A DNA stretch of 64,000 nucleotides from JAVVUJ01 sp964582545 (GTDB lineage Bacteria > Bacillota > Clostridia > Peptostreptococcales > Anaerovoracaceae). Location: positions 1-64,000 of the forward strand of contig CAZOSB010000011.1 of assembly GCA_964582545.1 (NCBI GenBank), written 5' to 3'. The notes under the pieces are model-generated. The model did not search any database, was not told the DNA's origin, and saw nothing but the letters and a program-made list of their open reading frames with translations. Positions 26,260-35,131 of this stretch are shown here, in pieces. Numbering within the stretch: position 1 is the stretch's first letter; every line of letters begins with the position of its first letter. A program made the translations under genes and the position numbers.

Positions 26260-27564
26260 CTATTTCGTCACTTTATCTAGTTCTTTCTGAGCTTCAATTT
26301 GTGCTTTCTTTAAAACTTCGGCTGCCGGTTTATTTTCAATTAGCACCCCGTCCTTTGCCAAGTCTATGATTCCGTAAATTTTTCCACCTGTAGGATCAAT
26401 AAACGGAGGGATTCCTATGGTCTCTGCCTGCTGTAGTGGGATTCCGGCAGATGGATTTTCCTCTAATTTTTTCTGGAACTTTTCTGTTTCTACTGCACTT
26501 TTCCTTACCGGTATGTATCCGGTCTGAATCGCCCATTCCGCGGTATTTTCCGGCGAAGTGAAATACTTGATAAATTCCCAAGCACCTTCTTGCTGTTCCA
26601 CAGGTACATCCTTAAAAATGTTAAATACTACCGATACAGCTACCGGTCTTGCTGGTGCATCACCAAACCCTTTTTGCATACCTGTGGAGATGATACTAAA
26701 ATCCAAATCCCCACCGTCACCAGATGAACCGGTATACCCCGCAGACTTTCCATTCATCACGTTGTCTATGGTCTTATACCACCATTCCCAACCATTTCCT
26801 CCATAAACGGTTTCCATTACCTTGTCCTCGTGGATCAGTTTTCTTATGGTATCCCAGGCTGTAATCCATTCCTCAGAGTCTATGGTCACTGTCTTACCAT
26901 CTTCACTGAGCACATCACCTCCTGCAGATCTGGCATAGTCGATCATATGCTCCGTATACCACATGATTGACCATCCGTATGCCCCTTCCTTTTCTTTGAT
27001 TGTCTTAGCGGCTTGCGCCAATTCCTCAAAATTTTTCAGACTATCGTAGTCGATATTATTTTTCTCGAATAAATCTTTTCGATAGTACATGACCTGGGTT
27101 GAGGCATAAGCTGGCACTGCAAGTAATCTTCCTTTATAGTTCCCTTGCGCAAGGATAGGTGCCAACAGGTCCTCCTTGTTATATTCCGGTTGATTTACAT
27201 AATTTTCCAGTGGAGCAAGTACATCACTTTCCGCCAGCTTCATAAATTCTGGATATCCGTTAATAGCCAGAGCCGGAGGGGTTTTAGAAGCCAAAGCCGC
27301 TTGTAAAGCTTGCAATGTCTCTGTATAATTCCCCTGCACAACAGGTACGATTTCATACTTTTCATTGTTTGCATTAAACTCAGTGATCAATTTTTGCAAG
27401 TTATCCCCTAAGTTTCCGCCTAAACCGTGATAAAATTCGATTTTAACCTTACCATTAACAGACGATCCATTGGTTTCTTGACCAGAATTACTGCAACCTA
27501 CCGCTGTAACCATGAGGATACATGATAGAAATAAACCCATAAATTTACTTAATTTTTTTAACAT
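26260..27564 (-). CDS. ABC importer solute-binding lipoprotein, UgpB-like
   Basis: This 434-residue extracellular binding protein is tethered by a lipid. The signal peptide ends in VTAVGC with the lipidated Cys at 24. The mature part is family 1. It resembles E. coli UgpB at two stretches: FNANNEKYEIVPVVQGNY near the start and SPENTAEWAIQTGYIPV towards the end. UgpB binds glycerol-3-phosphate and glycerophosphodiesters, which suggests a phosphorylated small ligand. The binding residues themselves cannot be judged by eye. A good AAGGAG lies before the ATG. Confidence 0.9.
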   Translation of the reverse strand: MLKKLSKFMGLFLSCILMVTAVGCSNSGQETNGSSVNGKVKIEFYHGLGGNLGDNLQKLITEFNANNEKYEIVPVVQGNYTETLQALQAALASKTPPALAINGYPEFMKLAESDVLAPLENYVNQPEYNKEDLLAPILAQGNYKGRLLAVPAYASTQVMYYRKDLFEKNNIDYDSLKNFEELAQAAKTIKEKEGAYGWSIMWYTEHMIDYARSAGGDVLSEDGKTVTIDSEEWITAWDTIRKLIHEDKVMETVYGGNGWEWWYKTIDNVMNGKSAGYTGSSGDGGDLDFSIISTGMQKGFGDAPARPVAVSVVFNIFKDVPVEQQEGAWEFIKYFTSPENTAEWAIQTGYIPVRKSAVETEKFQKKLEENPSAGIPLQQAETIGIPPFIDPTGGKIYGIIDLAKDGVLIENKPAAEVLKKAQIEAQKELDKVTK

Positions 27565-27585
27565 TCTACACTCCTTCTTTTATTT

Positions 27586-28416
27586 TTACTTATTTACAAA
27601 AAGCCCGGACATCGATTCGATAATCTTTTTATTTCCTATTATCAAAATTAACATCACTGGCAATATTGAAACGGTGCAAGCTGCCATAGTCAACGGCCAA
27701 TCGGTACCATACCCTGCCTGCTGCATAAATAGCTGTCTTAACCCTGTAGTTACCAGCATTTTATCGGCGCTTTTAATCAAAAGGGATGGCCACATATAAT
27801 TATTGTAGCTATAGATAAAGTTGATGAGAATCAACGAGAACACAGAATTTTTGCAATACGGTATATAGACATTATAGATCAGCCTTAAATGACTGGCTCC
27901 ATCTATTCTGGCAGCATGCACCACGTCCATAGGCACCTGCTTAAAGGATTGTCTCAGAAAGAAAATGGAGAATATGCTTATGGCCTCACTGATGATGTAC
28001 CCCAAGTGCGTGTCGATCAAATTCAGGTTGGAAATAATGATATATGAGGGAACGTAAGTTGCAGATCCTGGCAGCATATAAATTGCCATAACCACAACAA
28101 AGGTGAATCCAACCCATTGTTTCTTTATCCTAACGAAGACATAGGCTGCTAATATTGCTCCTACAATTTGAATCATCACAATGATGATTGATATGTAAAT
28201 GCTGTTAGACATGTACTTGGCAAAAGGGGTTTCCAACAAAACTCTTCCAAAATTAGAGAATTGTGGGGTTTCTGGAAATAAACTTCCAGAAAAAACTTCC
28301 GACTTAGTTTTTAACGATCCCATTAACATCCAAATATATGGGAAGATCATACCTATGGTTGTAAAAATCAATATGCCATACTTGATTATAAGTTCTTTTC
28401 GATTTTGAATTCTCAC
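27586..28416 (-). CDS. carbohydrate ABC transporter permease, UgpE/MalG-like
   Basis: This is the first gene of the importer operon, encoding a permease of about 276 residues and six spans. The EAA loop is in HAARIDGASHLRLIYNVYIP. I chose the GTG at 28416 because GGGGAGGAG lies just upstream; the longer frame to 28476 adds 20 residues with no ribosome site. Its heterodimer partner is encoded seven genes downstream at 20397-21305. Confidence 0.9.
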   Translation of the reverse strand: MRIQNRKELIIKYGILIFTTIGMIFPYIWMLMGSLKTKSEVFSGSLFPETPQFSNFGRVLLETPFAKYMSNSIYISIIIVMIQIVGAILAAYVFVRIKKQWVGFTFVVVMAIYMLPGSATYVPSYIIISNLNLIDTHLGYIISEAISIFSIFFLRQSFKQVPMDVVHAARIDGASHLRLIYNVYIPYCKNSVFSLILINFIYSYNNYMWPSLLIKSADKMLVTTGLRQLFMQQAGYGTDWPLTMAACTVSILPVMLILIIGNKKIIESMSGLFVNK

Positions 28417-28512
28417 TTTTAGCTCCTCCCCATGTTGATGCCACTGAATTGATTTAAACTTTACAGGAAATATCAATCTGTAACTACCTTATAGGAGTAA
28501 AGTGTATGTAAA

Positions 28513-28540
28513 TAAAAAATATAGCCCTAAGGCTATATAT
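28513..28540 (-). terminator. intrinsic terminator after the DMT transporter gene
   Basis: On the minus strand a short stem (28531-28537 with 28520-28526, loop of 4 nt) is followed by a T-run. It separates the DMT gene from the importer operon. Confidence 0.75.
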
Positions 28541-28564
28541 AAAGCGATTGTAAAGAAAGTAAAT

Positions 28565-29572
28565 TTAAAGCTTAGATTCCTGTTTGGGAGTCAAACTTAC
28601 CCCTATAACCCCCACGATAATGAGAGCGGTGCATAGAATATGATACCAAGCTAAGGGTTCCTTCATGAGAACTACTCCTGCTACAATAGAAATGGCTGTG
28701 GATAGGTTGCCAAAGATGGTGGCTTTTATAGCTTCCATATGAGAGAGCATATAACTCATGAGCAAGGAGGACACCAAAGTGGATAACACACCCAAATAGG
28801 CTATAGCGATGATAAAGTGCAGGTTGGTGAGGGGTAAAAAATAACGGGATATGGTACCTGTTCCCATGGCATACACCAAATAAGTAATATTAAAGACTAA
28901 AAATCCCATGAACGCTATGCCAAATGCAATTTCAATGGGTGAGTAAGATTCCCGAACTCCCCGCATAAGGACGTTGCTTATGGCCATGCTCAGACTGGCG
29001 AGAAACAAAATGACGATTCCGATGATGTTGACACTGATATCTGTCACAGCACAGACAAACATTGCAATTACAGAGGCAACAGAAAGATAAACGAAAATGT
29101 TTTGTCTAGGGCTTGACTTTTCCTTTAGATAAATTGCCGCTATAATCTTTGCAAGTATAGGAATGATGGCAAAGAGAATCCCTGCCTCAACGGAAGTAGC
29201 AAATATTAATCCAATGGTTTGCAAAATCATAAATCCAACATAAAAACAAGCAGTAACAATTAAAATCTTTTTATTTTTATCTTTTAAGTGAATCTTCACC
29301 TTTCCCAAGCCTACAGGAATAAGACTGGCTAGGAATGCAAAGTTAAATCTATGGATTAAAATTTCCAAAGGAGTTGCGACTTCAATGCTGGCTTTCACTC
29401 CTATAAAAGAAAATCCCACAATCAAGGAAAAAGCAATTGCCACCAAATATACTTTTTTATTTTTATTAGTTGAACCTTGCATTTTTGTATCTTGATCTTT
29501 TAATTCTATGGTATCTTCTGAATTTTGGTTAATTAAAGATGATTTGTTCAATTTCAATATTTCCCTCTGCAC
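28565..29572 (-). CDS. DMT/EamA family transporter
   Basis: This 335-residue drug/metabolite transporter has a hydrophilic N-terminal tail (about 1-40), then ten predicted membrane spans in two EamA repeats. The conserved segment GVVLMKEPLAWYHILC closes the second repeat. The substrate is unknown; family members export amino acids, nucleosides or metabolites. It starts with GTG at 29572, with AAAGGAG 7 nt upstream, inside the end of the phosphopantetheinyl transferase gene (44-bp overlap). The two are therefore translationally coupled. Confidence 0.88.
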   Translation of the reverse strand: MQREILKLNKSSLINQNSEDTIELKDQDTKMQGSTNKNKKVYLVAIAFSLIVGFSFIGVKASIEVATPLEILIHRFNFAFLASLIPVGLGKVKIHLKDKNKKILIVTACFYVGFMILQTIGLIFATSVEAGILFAIIPILAKIIAAIYLKEKSSPRQNIFVYLSVASVIAMFVCAVTDISVNIIGIVILFLASLSMAISNVLMRGVRESYSPIEIAFGIAFMGFLVFNITYLVYAMGTGTISRYFLPLTNLHFIIAIAYLGVLSTLVSSLLMSYMLSHMEAIKATIFGNLSTAISIVAGVVLMKEPLAWYHILCTALIIVGVIGVSLTPKQESKL

Positions 29573-30161
29573 AATAGGCTCCTTTCAGCCCCTCTATTCC
29601 ATGAGCTAAAAAGTCTATTTCCTTTATAAAATAATTTCTTACACTTTCTGTCAAATGACCGCCAACTATGAGCTCAAAGGAATTGAGCCCTTCGCTCATT
29701 CCCGTGCCCAATAATTTGATATAGGCCTCTTTGCGAATCCAAATATCTACAAAACCTGAAACTCCGTGGGAAAGCACGTACTCATATTCTTGCGCTGTAA
29801 AAAACCGCTTGGCAATAGCTTCATACTTTCTTTTAAACTCAGCGACAGTGAGTCCATGCTCCTTACCGCTGGTTGCGCTATGCCGCTTTTTTACATCCTC
29901 TATGTCCAGACCCACTTCCGTCTCTCCTATAAGGCAAGCCCACCAACTTCCCGAATGGCTAATGGAGAAGTGAATCTCTCTTGAGTTAAAATCCGTTAAC
30001 CCTTGGTTTTCTAGATATGGCTTTCCATGGCGATTCCTGAGAATGGACAAAGAGTCCACCTGTTCTTTTGACATACCCAAATTCATTATCTGATTATAAT
30101 GATACAACACGTTGGGAATCATATCAAAGGTTTTTTCGTTTTGGTAAACAAATAAAATCAT
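29529..30161 (-). CDS. 4'-phosphopantetheinyl transferase (Sfp superfamily)
   Basis: This enzyme transfers the phosphopantetheine arm of CoA to a carrier protein. The 210-residue protein has the Sfp-type Mg-binding segment GLDIEDVKKRH and the second motif WIRKEAYIKLLGTG, with HFSISHSGSWW upstream. The length fits the Sfp/HetI class, not the short AcpS class. No carrier protein, NRPS or PKS gene lies nearby, so its target is elsewhere or is the fatty-acid ACP. It overlaps the DMT gene. Confidence 0.88.
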   Translation of the reverse strand: MILFVYQNEKTFDMIPNVLYHYNQIMNLGMSKEQVDSLSILRNRHGKPYLENQGLTDFNSREIHFSISHSGSWWACLIGETEVGLDIEDVKKRHSATSGKEHGLTVAEFKRKYEAIAKRFFTAQEYEYVLSHGVSGFVDIWIRKEAYIKLLGTGMSEGLNSFELIVGGHLTESVRNYFIKEIDFLAHGIEGLKGAYCAEGNIEIEQIIFN

Positions 30162-30185
30162 ACTATCACTCTTTCCTTTTCCTCA

Positions 30186-31112
30186 TTAATACATTCGCCA
30201 TTCTGAGGTATATTCTGTTCCCCAATTGTCAGTTATGGTTGCAATAATGTTAAAATCTTCTGATTTTCCCTTAAAAGTTTCATTGATAGCCGTTCGATAG
30301 AACCTTTCCCCTGTCATATCTGAAGGCTCTTGTGAACTAATATCCATCTCAACCTCTCCGCAAAGCTTGCCTTTTACATAGTATTGCATCACACCTTTAA
30401 CTGGCCAACAAATGCTAGAACCATCCTGCTCGCTTGGCACAAATACACTTACCTCAATATCTCCCTTGATAGAAAATGAATCCCCCTTTGTTGGAGACGT
30501 TGTTCCTGAAAATCCAATGGAGGTGTGTAGTTCATACTTCCCTTTTATATCGTACAAGGTCTCCATCAGTTGATTTTTGGTTTCTCCCTTTTCAATGATG
30601 TTAACGTAGATTTTCATGTCATTGGAAATTGGGAACTCTCCCTGGCAAGTGAATAGCTGGCTGCCTGAAAGTTTTCCTTCAAGGGTTACAGGTTCAAAAC
30701 CCTCAGAGGTTACCATAAAGTTGACCCTCGTACCGTCCGTATAGACCTTTGGTACTGCCCTAAAAGATAAGGTCACACGATTCTTTGCAGGATCTATGTT
30801 TTTCACCTCATATCCATAGTCTTCCAATATATTGTTTTGCTTTTTTAAATTTTCATCCCACTGATAAAATTGGCTATCTATATAACCCTTTATCCCTGAT
30901 ACTTCATTACTTAAATAACTAAGATTGTTTTCCATACTTCTCATTGCATTAGAAGTAAAAATCATACAAATTATTATAGTTAGAAATAATAATCCAAATC
31001 CAGTCACCATGAATTTTCTACTTTTTATTTCCCTCTTGATTGCTGTTTCTTCATATTCCTTCAGCAACTTGGATATTTCGTATTCTTTTGATTCTTGCGT
31101 TCTATCTTCCAT
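30186..31112 (-). CDS. single-pass membrane protein, paralogue of the upstream gene
   Basis: I do not recognise a named family. The protein has 308 residues: a cytoplasmic N-terminus of about 34 residues rich in charge, one membrane span (about 35-56), a short coiled segment, and an extracellular beta-rich domain from about 100. The domain shares long stretches with the neighbour at 31205-32239, for example VYTDGTRVNFMV versus VYTDNMQMNFMV, and GKLSGSQLFTC versus GKLSVGQMFTC, and both contain ICWPVKGV. A tandem duplication is clear. Unlike its partner it lacks the helix-turn-helix remnant. AAGGAG precedes the ATG. Confidence 0.8.
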   Translation of the reverse strand: MEDRTQESKEYEISKLLKEYEETAIKREIKSRKFMVTGFGLLFLTIIICMIFTSNAMRSMENNLSYLSNEVSGIKGYIDSQFYQWDENLKKQNNILEDYGYEVKNIDPAKNRVTLSFRAVPKVYTDGTRVNFMVTSEGFEPVTLEGKLSGSQLFTCQGEFPISNDMKIYVNIIEKGETKNQLMETLYDIKGKYELHTSIGFSGTTSPTKGDSFSIKGDIEVSVFVPSEQDGSSICWPVKGVMQYYVKGKLCGEVEMDISSQEPSDMTGERFYRTAINETFKGKSEDFNIIATITDNWGTEYTSEWRMY

Positions 31113-31204
31113 TTATTTCGTTCTCCTTTTCTATTTCTGTGGCCCTACAGTAGTGATACCTCATTTATATCTATTTATACTGAATAAGTTGCAAGTTTTT
31201 AGGT

Positions 31205-32239
31205 TTAAAACATTACACATTCAGAATAGTATTCAACACCGAAGTTATCAACAATGGTTGCCTTAAATGTTAATTCCTCACGTTTACCCTTAAACGTTCC
31301 CTTAATAGGGATTTTGTATTCCCTAAACGTAGTATCATTCATATGGTCAAAGGGGGATGAAAAATCGTTAGGGTCAATGTCTATTTGGAGTTCTTCAACA
31401 AGCTTGTCATTTTCATAACAACCTACCACACCTTTTACAGGCCAGCAAATGTATGAGTTAGGGGAATTGTCATCATTCGTAACATATAGACCGATTGTCA
31501 CCCCACCGTTGACTGTGAATTCGTCTTTTCTTTTTATCTGCGTCTGACCCGAATACCACATACTATCAATATCCAATTTATATCTTTCGGTTAAGTTATA
31601 AAAAGCTTCCATGAATTCATTTTGACTTTCTTCATTTTGAAGGATATTCGCATAGATTTTTATATCGTCGGAAAGGGGAAACTCTGCTTCACAGGTAAAC
31701 ATCTGACCTACTGAGAGCTTTCCTTCTACGGTAATAGGGTCAGAACCTTCGGATACCACCATAAAGTTCATTTGCATATTATCCGTATACACCTTGGGAA
31801 TGGCCGTCATGAATAAGGTTATCCGTTTAGCCTTTGGATTGATCATCTTAATCTCAGATTTGTAATCTGCCAGCACCTTCTCTTGATCTGTCACCTGACT
31901 GGTCGGACCTGGGTCAACCTGTATAAATTGCCAATTGGCTGTGCCCATATTTTGAATTTGCCTACTTATATTATTGTTGAATAAATATAAGAAGATGATG
32001 ATCGCAAGAACAACCGCTGCAATGACTCCAAACCCTATGGCCATAAAGAGCATGTTTTTCCCTTCCCGTTTTAAGGTCGCCTCTTCATTTTCTTTTAGCA
32101 AAGAGAAGATTTCTTCCATAGATAAAGTCATTTCTGACTCCAAACTCTCTTGATCCTCTCTTTTTTCTTCTAACTGTAATAGATCTTGTGAGATACCCTT
32201 TTTTTTACGTAGCTCTTGTATTCTGTCTCCCATATTCAT
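31205..32239 (-). CDS. membrane protein with truncated XRE helix-turn-helix remnant
   Basis: This 344-residue protein begins MGDRIQELRKKKGISQ from the second Met, the standard first helix of an XRE/Cro DNA-binding domain. The rest of that domain is missing, and a charged linker follows. One membrane span lies at about 63-88, and the extracellular domain (about 135-344) is the same as in the tandem paralogue at 30186-31112. XRE-plus-transmembrane proteins are common in Firmicutes as sensors, so this looks like such a sensor that has lost its DNA-binding part. Its present role is unknown. GGGGG lies upstream of the ATG. Confidence 0.8.
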   Translation of the reverse strand: MNMGDRIQELRKKKGISQDLLQLEEKREDQESLESEMTLSMEEIFSLLKENEEATLKREGKNMLFMAIGFGVIAAVVLAIIIFLYLFNNNISRQIQNMGTANWQFIQVDPGPTSQVTDQEKVLADYKSEIKMINPKAKRITLFMTAIPKVYTDNMQMNFMVVSEGSDPITVEGKLSVGQMFTCEAEFPLSDDIKIYANILQNEESQNEFMEAFYNLTERYKLDIDSMWYSGQTQIKRKDEFTVNGGVTIGLYVTNDDNSPNSYICWPVKGVVGCYENDKLVEELQIDIDPNDFSSPFDHMNDTTFREYKIPIKGTFKGKREELTFKATIVDNFGVEYYSECVMF

Positions 32240-32383
32240 TGTGAGCCCCCTATACCGATAAAAATGATTGTTTGCTTAACCTTATTTAACAGAAGTACTG
32301 ATGCATTTACTACCAACCGCGAGTTTCCAATTGTCAACTGTTAGTTGCAGTCGTCTATTTTCAATCGTAGTAGGAGTTATTAT

Positions 32384-33781
32384 TTAATTTACATAAGCTG
32401 TTTTACTAACATTACTCCATAGGATTTCATAACCAAAGCTTTCATAAACGGCACGGAGAGGAATGTAGGTCCTCCCTTCCATCAATGTTGCCACAGTATC
32501 CATTGTAGACTCGTTGCCGTTGATGTTTATAATCTGTTGACCAATCTTTAGTCTGACTATAGTGTCTCCCTTTTTTGCTTCAACGGAGCGGGTCTCTATA
32601 TCGTAGCTGACCTCTGCTCCGATTGCTTCCAAGGCTTTCCTTACGGGCACCAAAGTTCGGTTCTGTCCATCGATATAGGGCATTCCCAATCCATCCTCTT
32701 TGACAAAGAACACCTGCTGATTGTTTACTATCAGGCTGACATGCTGTTTCCTCTCAGCTTTTGTCAATCCCTTCATATGTTCCACTGTCTCTGCTATCAT
32801 GGAAACTACGCTGTATTCTCCTTCACTGTCCTCATTGACATCGAAAAGCATGACACCTCCCGCATTAATCATTGCGATTTTTGTCTTTTCTCGTAGAGTA
32901 TTTAAACCGTTGTAATACGACGTTAGGGGTTTTGTATCTGCAAAATCCTTATAAGCATTCTCAGGGTTTAGCTTCACCAAATCCCTATATTGCATCCAGC
33001 TGGGTCTGGCGTATAAAGGCATTCCAAGTACAATTTTTTCAGGGGAGATATTTTTATTTAACCAATAATTGATAGATGTACCGGCAAACCACAAGGGGCT
33101 ATGCTCCTGATTGTTCATATCGTATGCCATGACGGACATAAAGTCAAAAGCATCTAAGGACTTTTTCGTATATAACTTTGAAATTTCGGGTCCTGCCGTA
33201 GTAGACCACGCGCCGTTTAAGGCTGCACTCAATTCTTTTCCATGAGGTTTTAAGGCCGCTTTCAGCTCAACCACCAGATTTTCATAGTCACCTATAGAAT
33301 TTGCGTTGGGGTGCTCCCAGTCCAATTCCACACCATCCAAGTCATTTTCCAATACGAAATTAGTCACATTTTTCACAAGGTTCTGGCGAAGCTCCTTTGA
33401 TTTCCCAATCTTCTCAAAGGTGGTTACCAAGGGGATCTGCTTATACGACCATCCTCCCAAAGCAATGAATACCTTGCAGTCATCCACTCTTGCCTGCTCT
33501 ACAACTAACTTCAACTGCTCCGGTTTTTCTAAAGGTTCCAAACTTCCATCGTCCTTAGGGATTAAAAACGCATACATGACATGGGTGAGTTTGTCCGTTT
33601 GAAGCTTCTCTACCGGTTCATTAAATAAATCTCCCGAGTAATAACCGATTACCTTAAAGGCGTTTGCCTGATTAGTCTCTTTCTCTGTGGTATTGCTCGC
33701 TTCCGCGCCATAGGTCATATACCCCCAAGTGCAAGCAGCCAATACGAGGAAACAGACGGTTACAGTCTTAAAGATTTTCAT
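32384..33781 (-). CDS. secreted GH18 glycosidase with C-terminal copper-amine-oxidase-like domain
   Basis: This 465-residue secreted protein has a signal peptide (about 1-27). The GH18 barrel (about 40-335) carries the active-site motif DGVELDWEHP, in which the final Glu is the acid catalyst. The C-terminal 110 residues form a copper-amine-oxidase N1-like stalk domain (RTLVPVRKALEAIGAEV and RTYIPLRAVYESFGYE), common on clostridial surface enzymes. GH18 members cleave chitin or GlcNAc-containing glycans or peptidoglycan-related material. Spore germination SleL-type enzymes are related, but the stalk argues for a vegetative surface role. GGGAGG precedes the ATG. Confidence 0.88.
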   Translation of the reverse strand: MKIFKTVTVCFLVLAACTWGYMTYGAEASNTTEKETNQANAFKVIGYYSGDLFNEPVEKLQTDKLTHVMYAFLIPKDDGSLEPLEKPEQLKLVVEQARVDDCKVFIALGGWSYKQIPLVTTFEKIGKSKELRQNLVKNVTNFVLENDLDGVELDWEHPNANSIGDYENLVVELKAALKPHGKELSAALNGAWSTTAGPEISKLYTKKSLDAFDFMSVMAYDMNNQEHSPLWFAGTSINYWLNKNISPEKIVLGMPLYARPSWMQYRDLVKLNPENAYKDFADTKPLTSYYNGLNTLREKTKIAMINAGGVMLFDVNEDSEGEYSVVSMIAETVEHMKGLTKAERKQHVSLIVNNQQVFFVKEDGLGMPYIDGQNRTLVPVRKALEAIGAEVSYDIETRSVEAKKGDTIVRLKIGQQIININGNESTMDTVATLMEGRTYIPLRAVYESFGYEILWSNVSKTAYVN

Positions 33782-34017
33782 GGAATTGCCTCCCGTTCCT
33801 TATCCTGATGAATTGGTTTCCTTAAAATGATTCTCATTGATATATTTATAACAATTGTAACATAAATTTGGTGTTTTATGGTTTCATTTAGATTACAGAT
33901 TTATATGTTTAGATTTTGCTAAAAATAATTTGACATTTGTAAAACCTTATTGTAGTATTTATTCTTGATTGTTTATTTTATAAATTATTTTCTGCTGTAG
34001 AAAATATCGTCAAAGAT
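33782..34017. other. AT-rich divergent intergenic region
   Basis: This region lies between the GH18 gene and the leader of the EamA transporter. It is AT-rich and must contain both promoters, but I cannot fix either with confidence. Confidence 0.4.
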
Positions 34018-34115
34018 GAAATTGACGGAATATCTAGGAACCTCCTTATGGAAGCGTCACCCCCTGCCGTGGACATTGCATATAGAAATCTTGGATGCCG
34101 TCATTTCTACGTTTT
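34018..34115 (+). promoter_or_regulatory. structured leader, candidate riboswitch upstream of an EamA transporter
   Basis: A closing stem pairs 34018-34028 (one bulged T) with 34098-34107 and encloses about 69 nt. An alternative hairpin pairs 34083-34089 with 34103-34109 and is followed, after CG, by six T, like an intrinsic terminator. The 3' strand of the closing stem overlaps the terminator stem, so the two are mutually exclusive, as in transcription-control riboswitches. I compared the core with guanidine (ykkC), SAM, TPP, cobalamin, glycine, ZTP, THF and fluoride motifs from memory and found no match. The ligand is unknown. Confidence 0.5.
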
Positions 34116-34134
34116 TTAATAAGGAGAGCTTTAT

Positions 34135-35028
34135 ATGTGGTTTACTTTTTCACTTTTTACAATTTTAGCATGGGGAGGCAGCAATCTTTTTCAAAAGATA
34201 GGAACCAATCCAAAGGATAAGAGCAGTCATTGGAAAATCGTCATTATGGTAGGTGTAATCATGGGCATACACGCAATAGGATACATGATCACCAAAGATT
34301 ATAGTTTTGATTTTTTTAATATAATCAGATACTTTCCCGTTTCCTTTTTATACATACTGTCCATGACCTTCAGCTATGTAGGTTTGCGGTACATAGAACT
34401 TTCTATCCTATCACCCGTATGCAACTCTTCCGGTGCCGTCACTGCACTGTTATGTTTTTTTATTTTAGGGCAGCCCATCACTTCTTTGCAGCTTTTGGGA
34501 ATTATTCTGGTTTGCGCCGGAATCTTTCTGGTATCCTTCTTTGAAAAGCAAGAATCAGATCGAGAACTTGCCGCCTCCGGTAGCATTATAGAAAATAAAT
34601 ACACCATCGGTTTTGCCGCTTTGATTTTTCCTTTGCTTTATTGCCTGCTAGATGGTATCGGCTCCTTTGCGGATGCTCTGTATTTGGAATACTATATGAC
34701 CGAGCAAGACGCCCTTTTATCCTATGAGTTTACCTTCCTAGCCGTGGCTATCCTTGCTTTTATCTACGTAAAATTTATTAAAAAAGGAACCTTCGTTTTC
34801 AAGGAAGAAAAATGGAAGGGCATCGGAGGATTGTGTGAAACTGCCGGACAGTTCACCTATGTGTTTGCCATGGCTGACAATGCTGTTTTAGCTGCGCCTA
34901 TGATCGCATCCTACTGTGTAATTTCCGTTCTCTTAGGTCGCATCATCTTGAAAGAAAAGCTTTCCAGAAAACAATACTTGGCAATATTTATCGTGATGGT
35001 GGGTATCGCCATATTGGGAATCGAATAA
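34135..35028 (+). CDS. EamA-like membrane transporter
   Basis: This 297-residue protein has about ten spans in two halves and GRIILKEKLSRKQYLAIF near the end, as in DMT/EamA carriers. The N-terminus AWGGSNLFQKIG is also typical. The substrate is unknown. AAGGAG lies 9 nt before the ATG. The structured leader just upstream suggests that its expression responds to a small molecule, possibly its own substrate. It is convergent with the ECF operon that ends at 35132. Confidence 0.87.
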   Translation: MWFTFSLFTILAWGGSNLFQKIGTNPKDKSSHWKIVIMVGVIMGIHAIGYMITKDYSFDFFNIIRYFPVSFLYILSMTFSYVGLRYIELSILSPVCNSSGAVTALLCFFILGQPITSLQLLGIILVCAGIFLVSFFEKQESDRELAASGSIIENKYTIGFAALIFPLLYCLLDGIGSFADALYLEYYMTEQDALLSYEFTFLAVAILAFIYVKFIKKGTFVFKEEKWKGIGGLCETAGQFTYVFAMADNAVLAAPMIASYCVISVLLGRIILKEKLSRKQYLAIFIVMVGIAILGIE

Positions 35029-35131
35029 CTCTTTACCAATATAAAAAGCTTTCGTTAAGAATGCCGAGAACATCAAAGCAGATCTTTCGTCTAAAATGCC
35101 AATTTAGATCTTTAATCGATAACGAAGATCT

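Noticed and set aside
34018..34115. known guanidine-I (ykkC) riboswitch before the EamA transporter
   Set aside because: A TCTAGG string is present, but the conserved GGTCCGAGAG and ACACGG blocks are absent.
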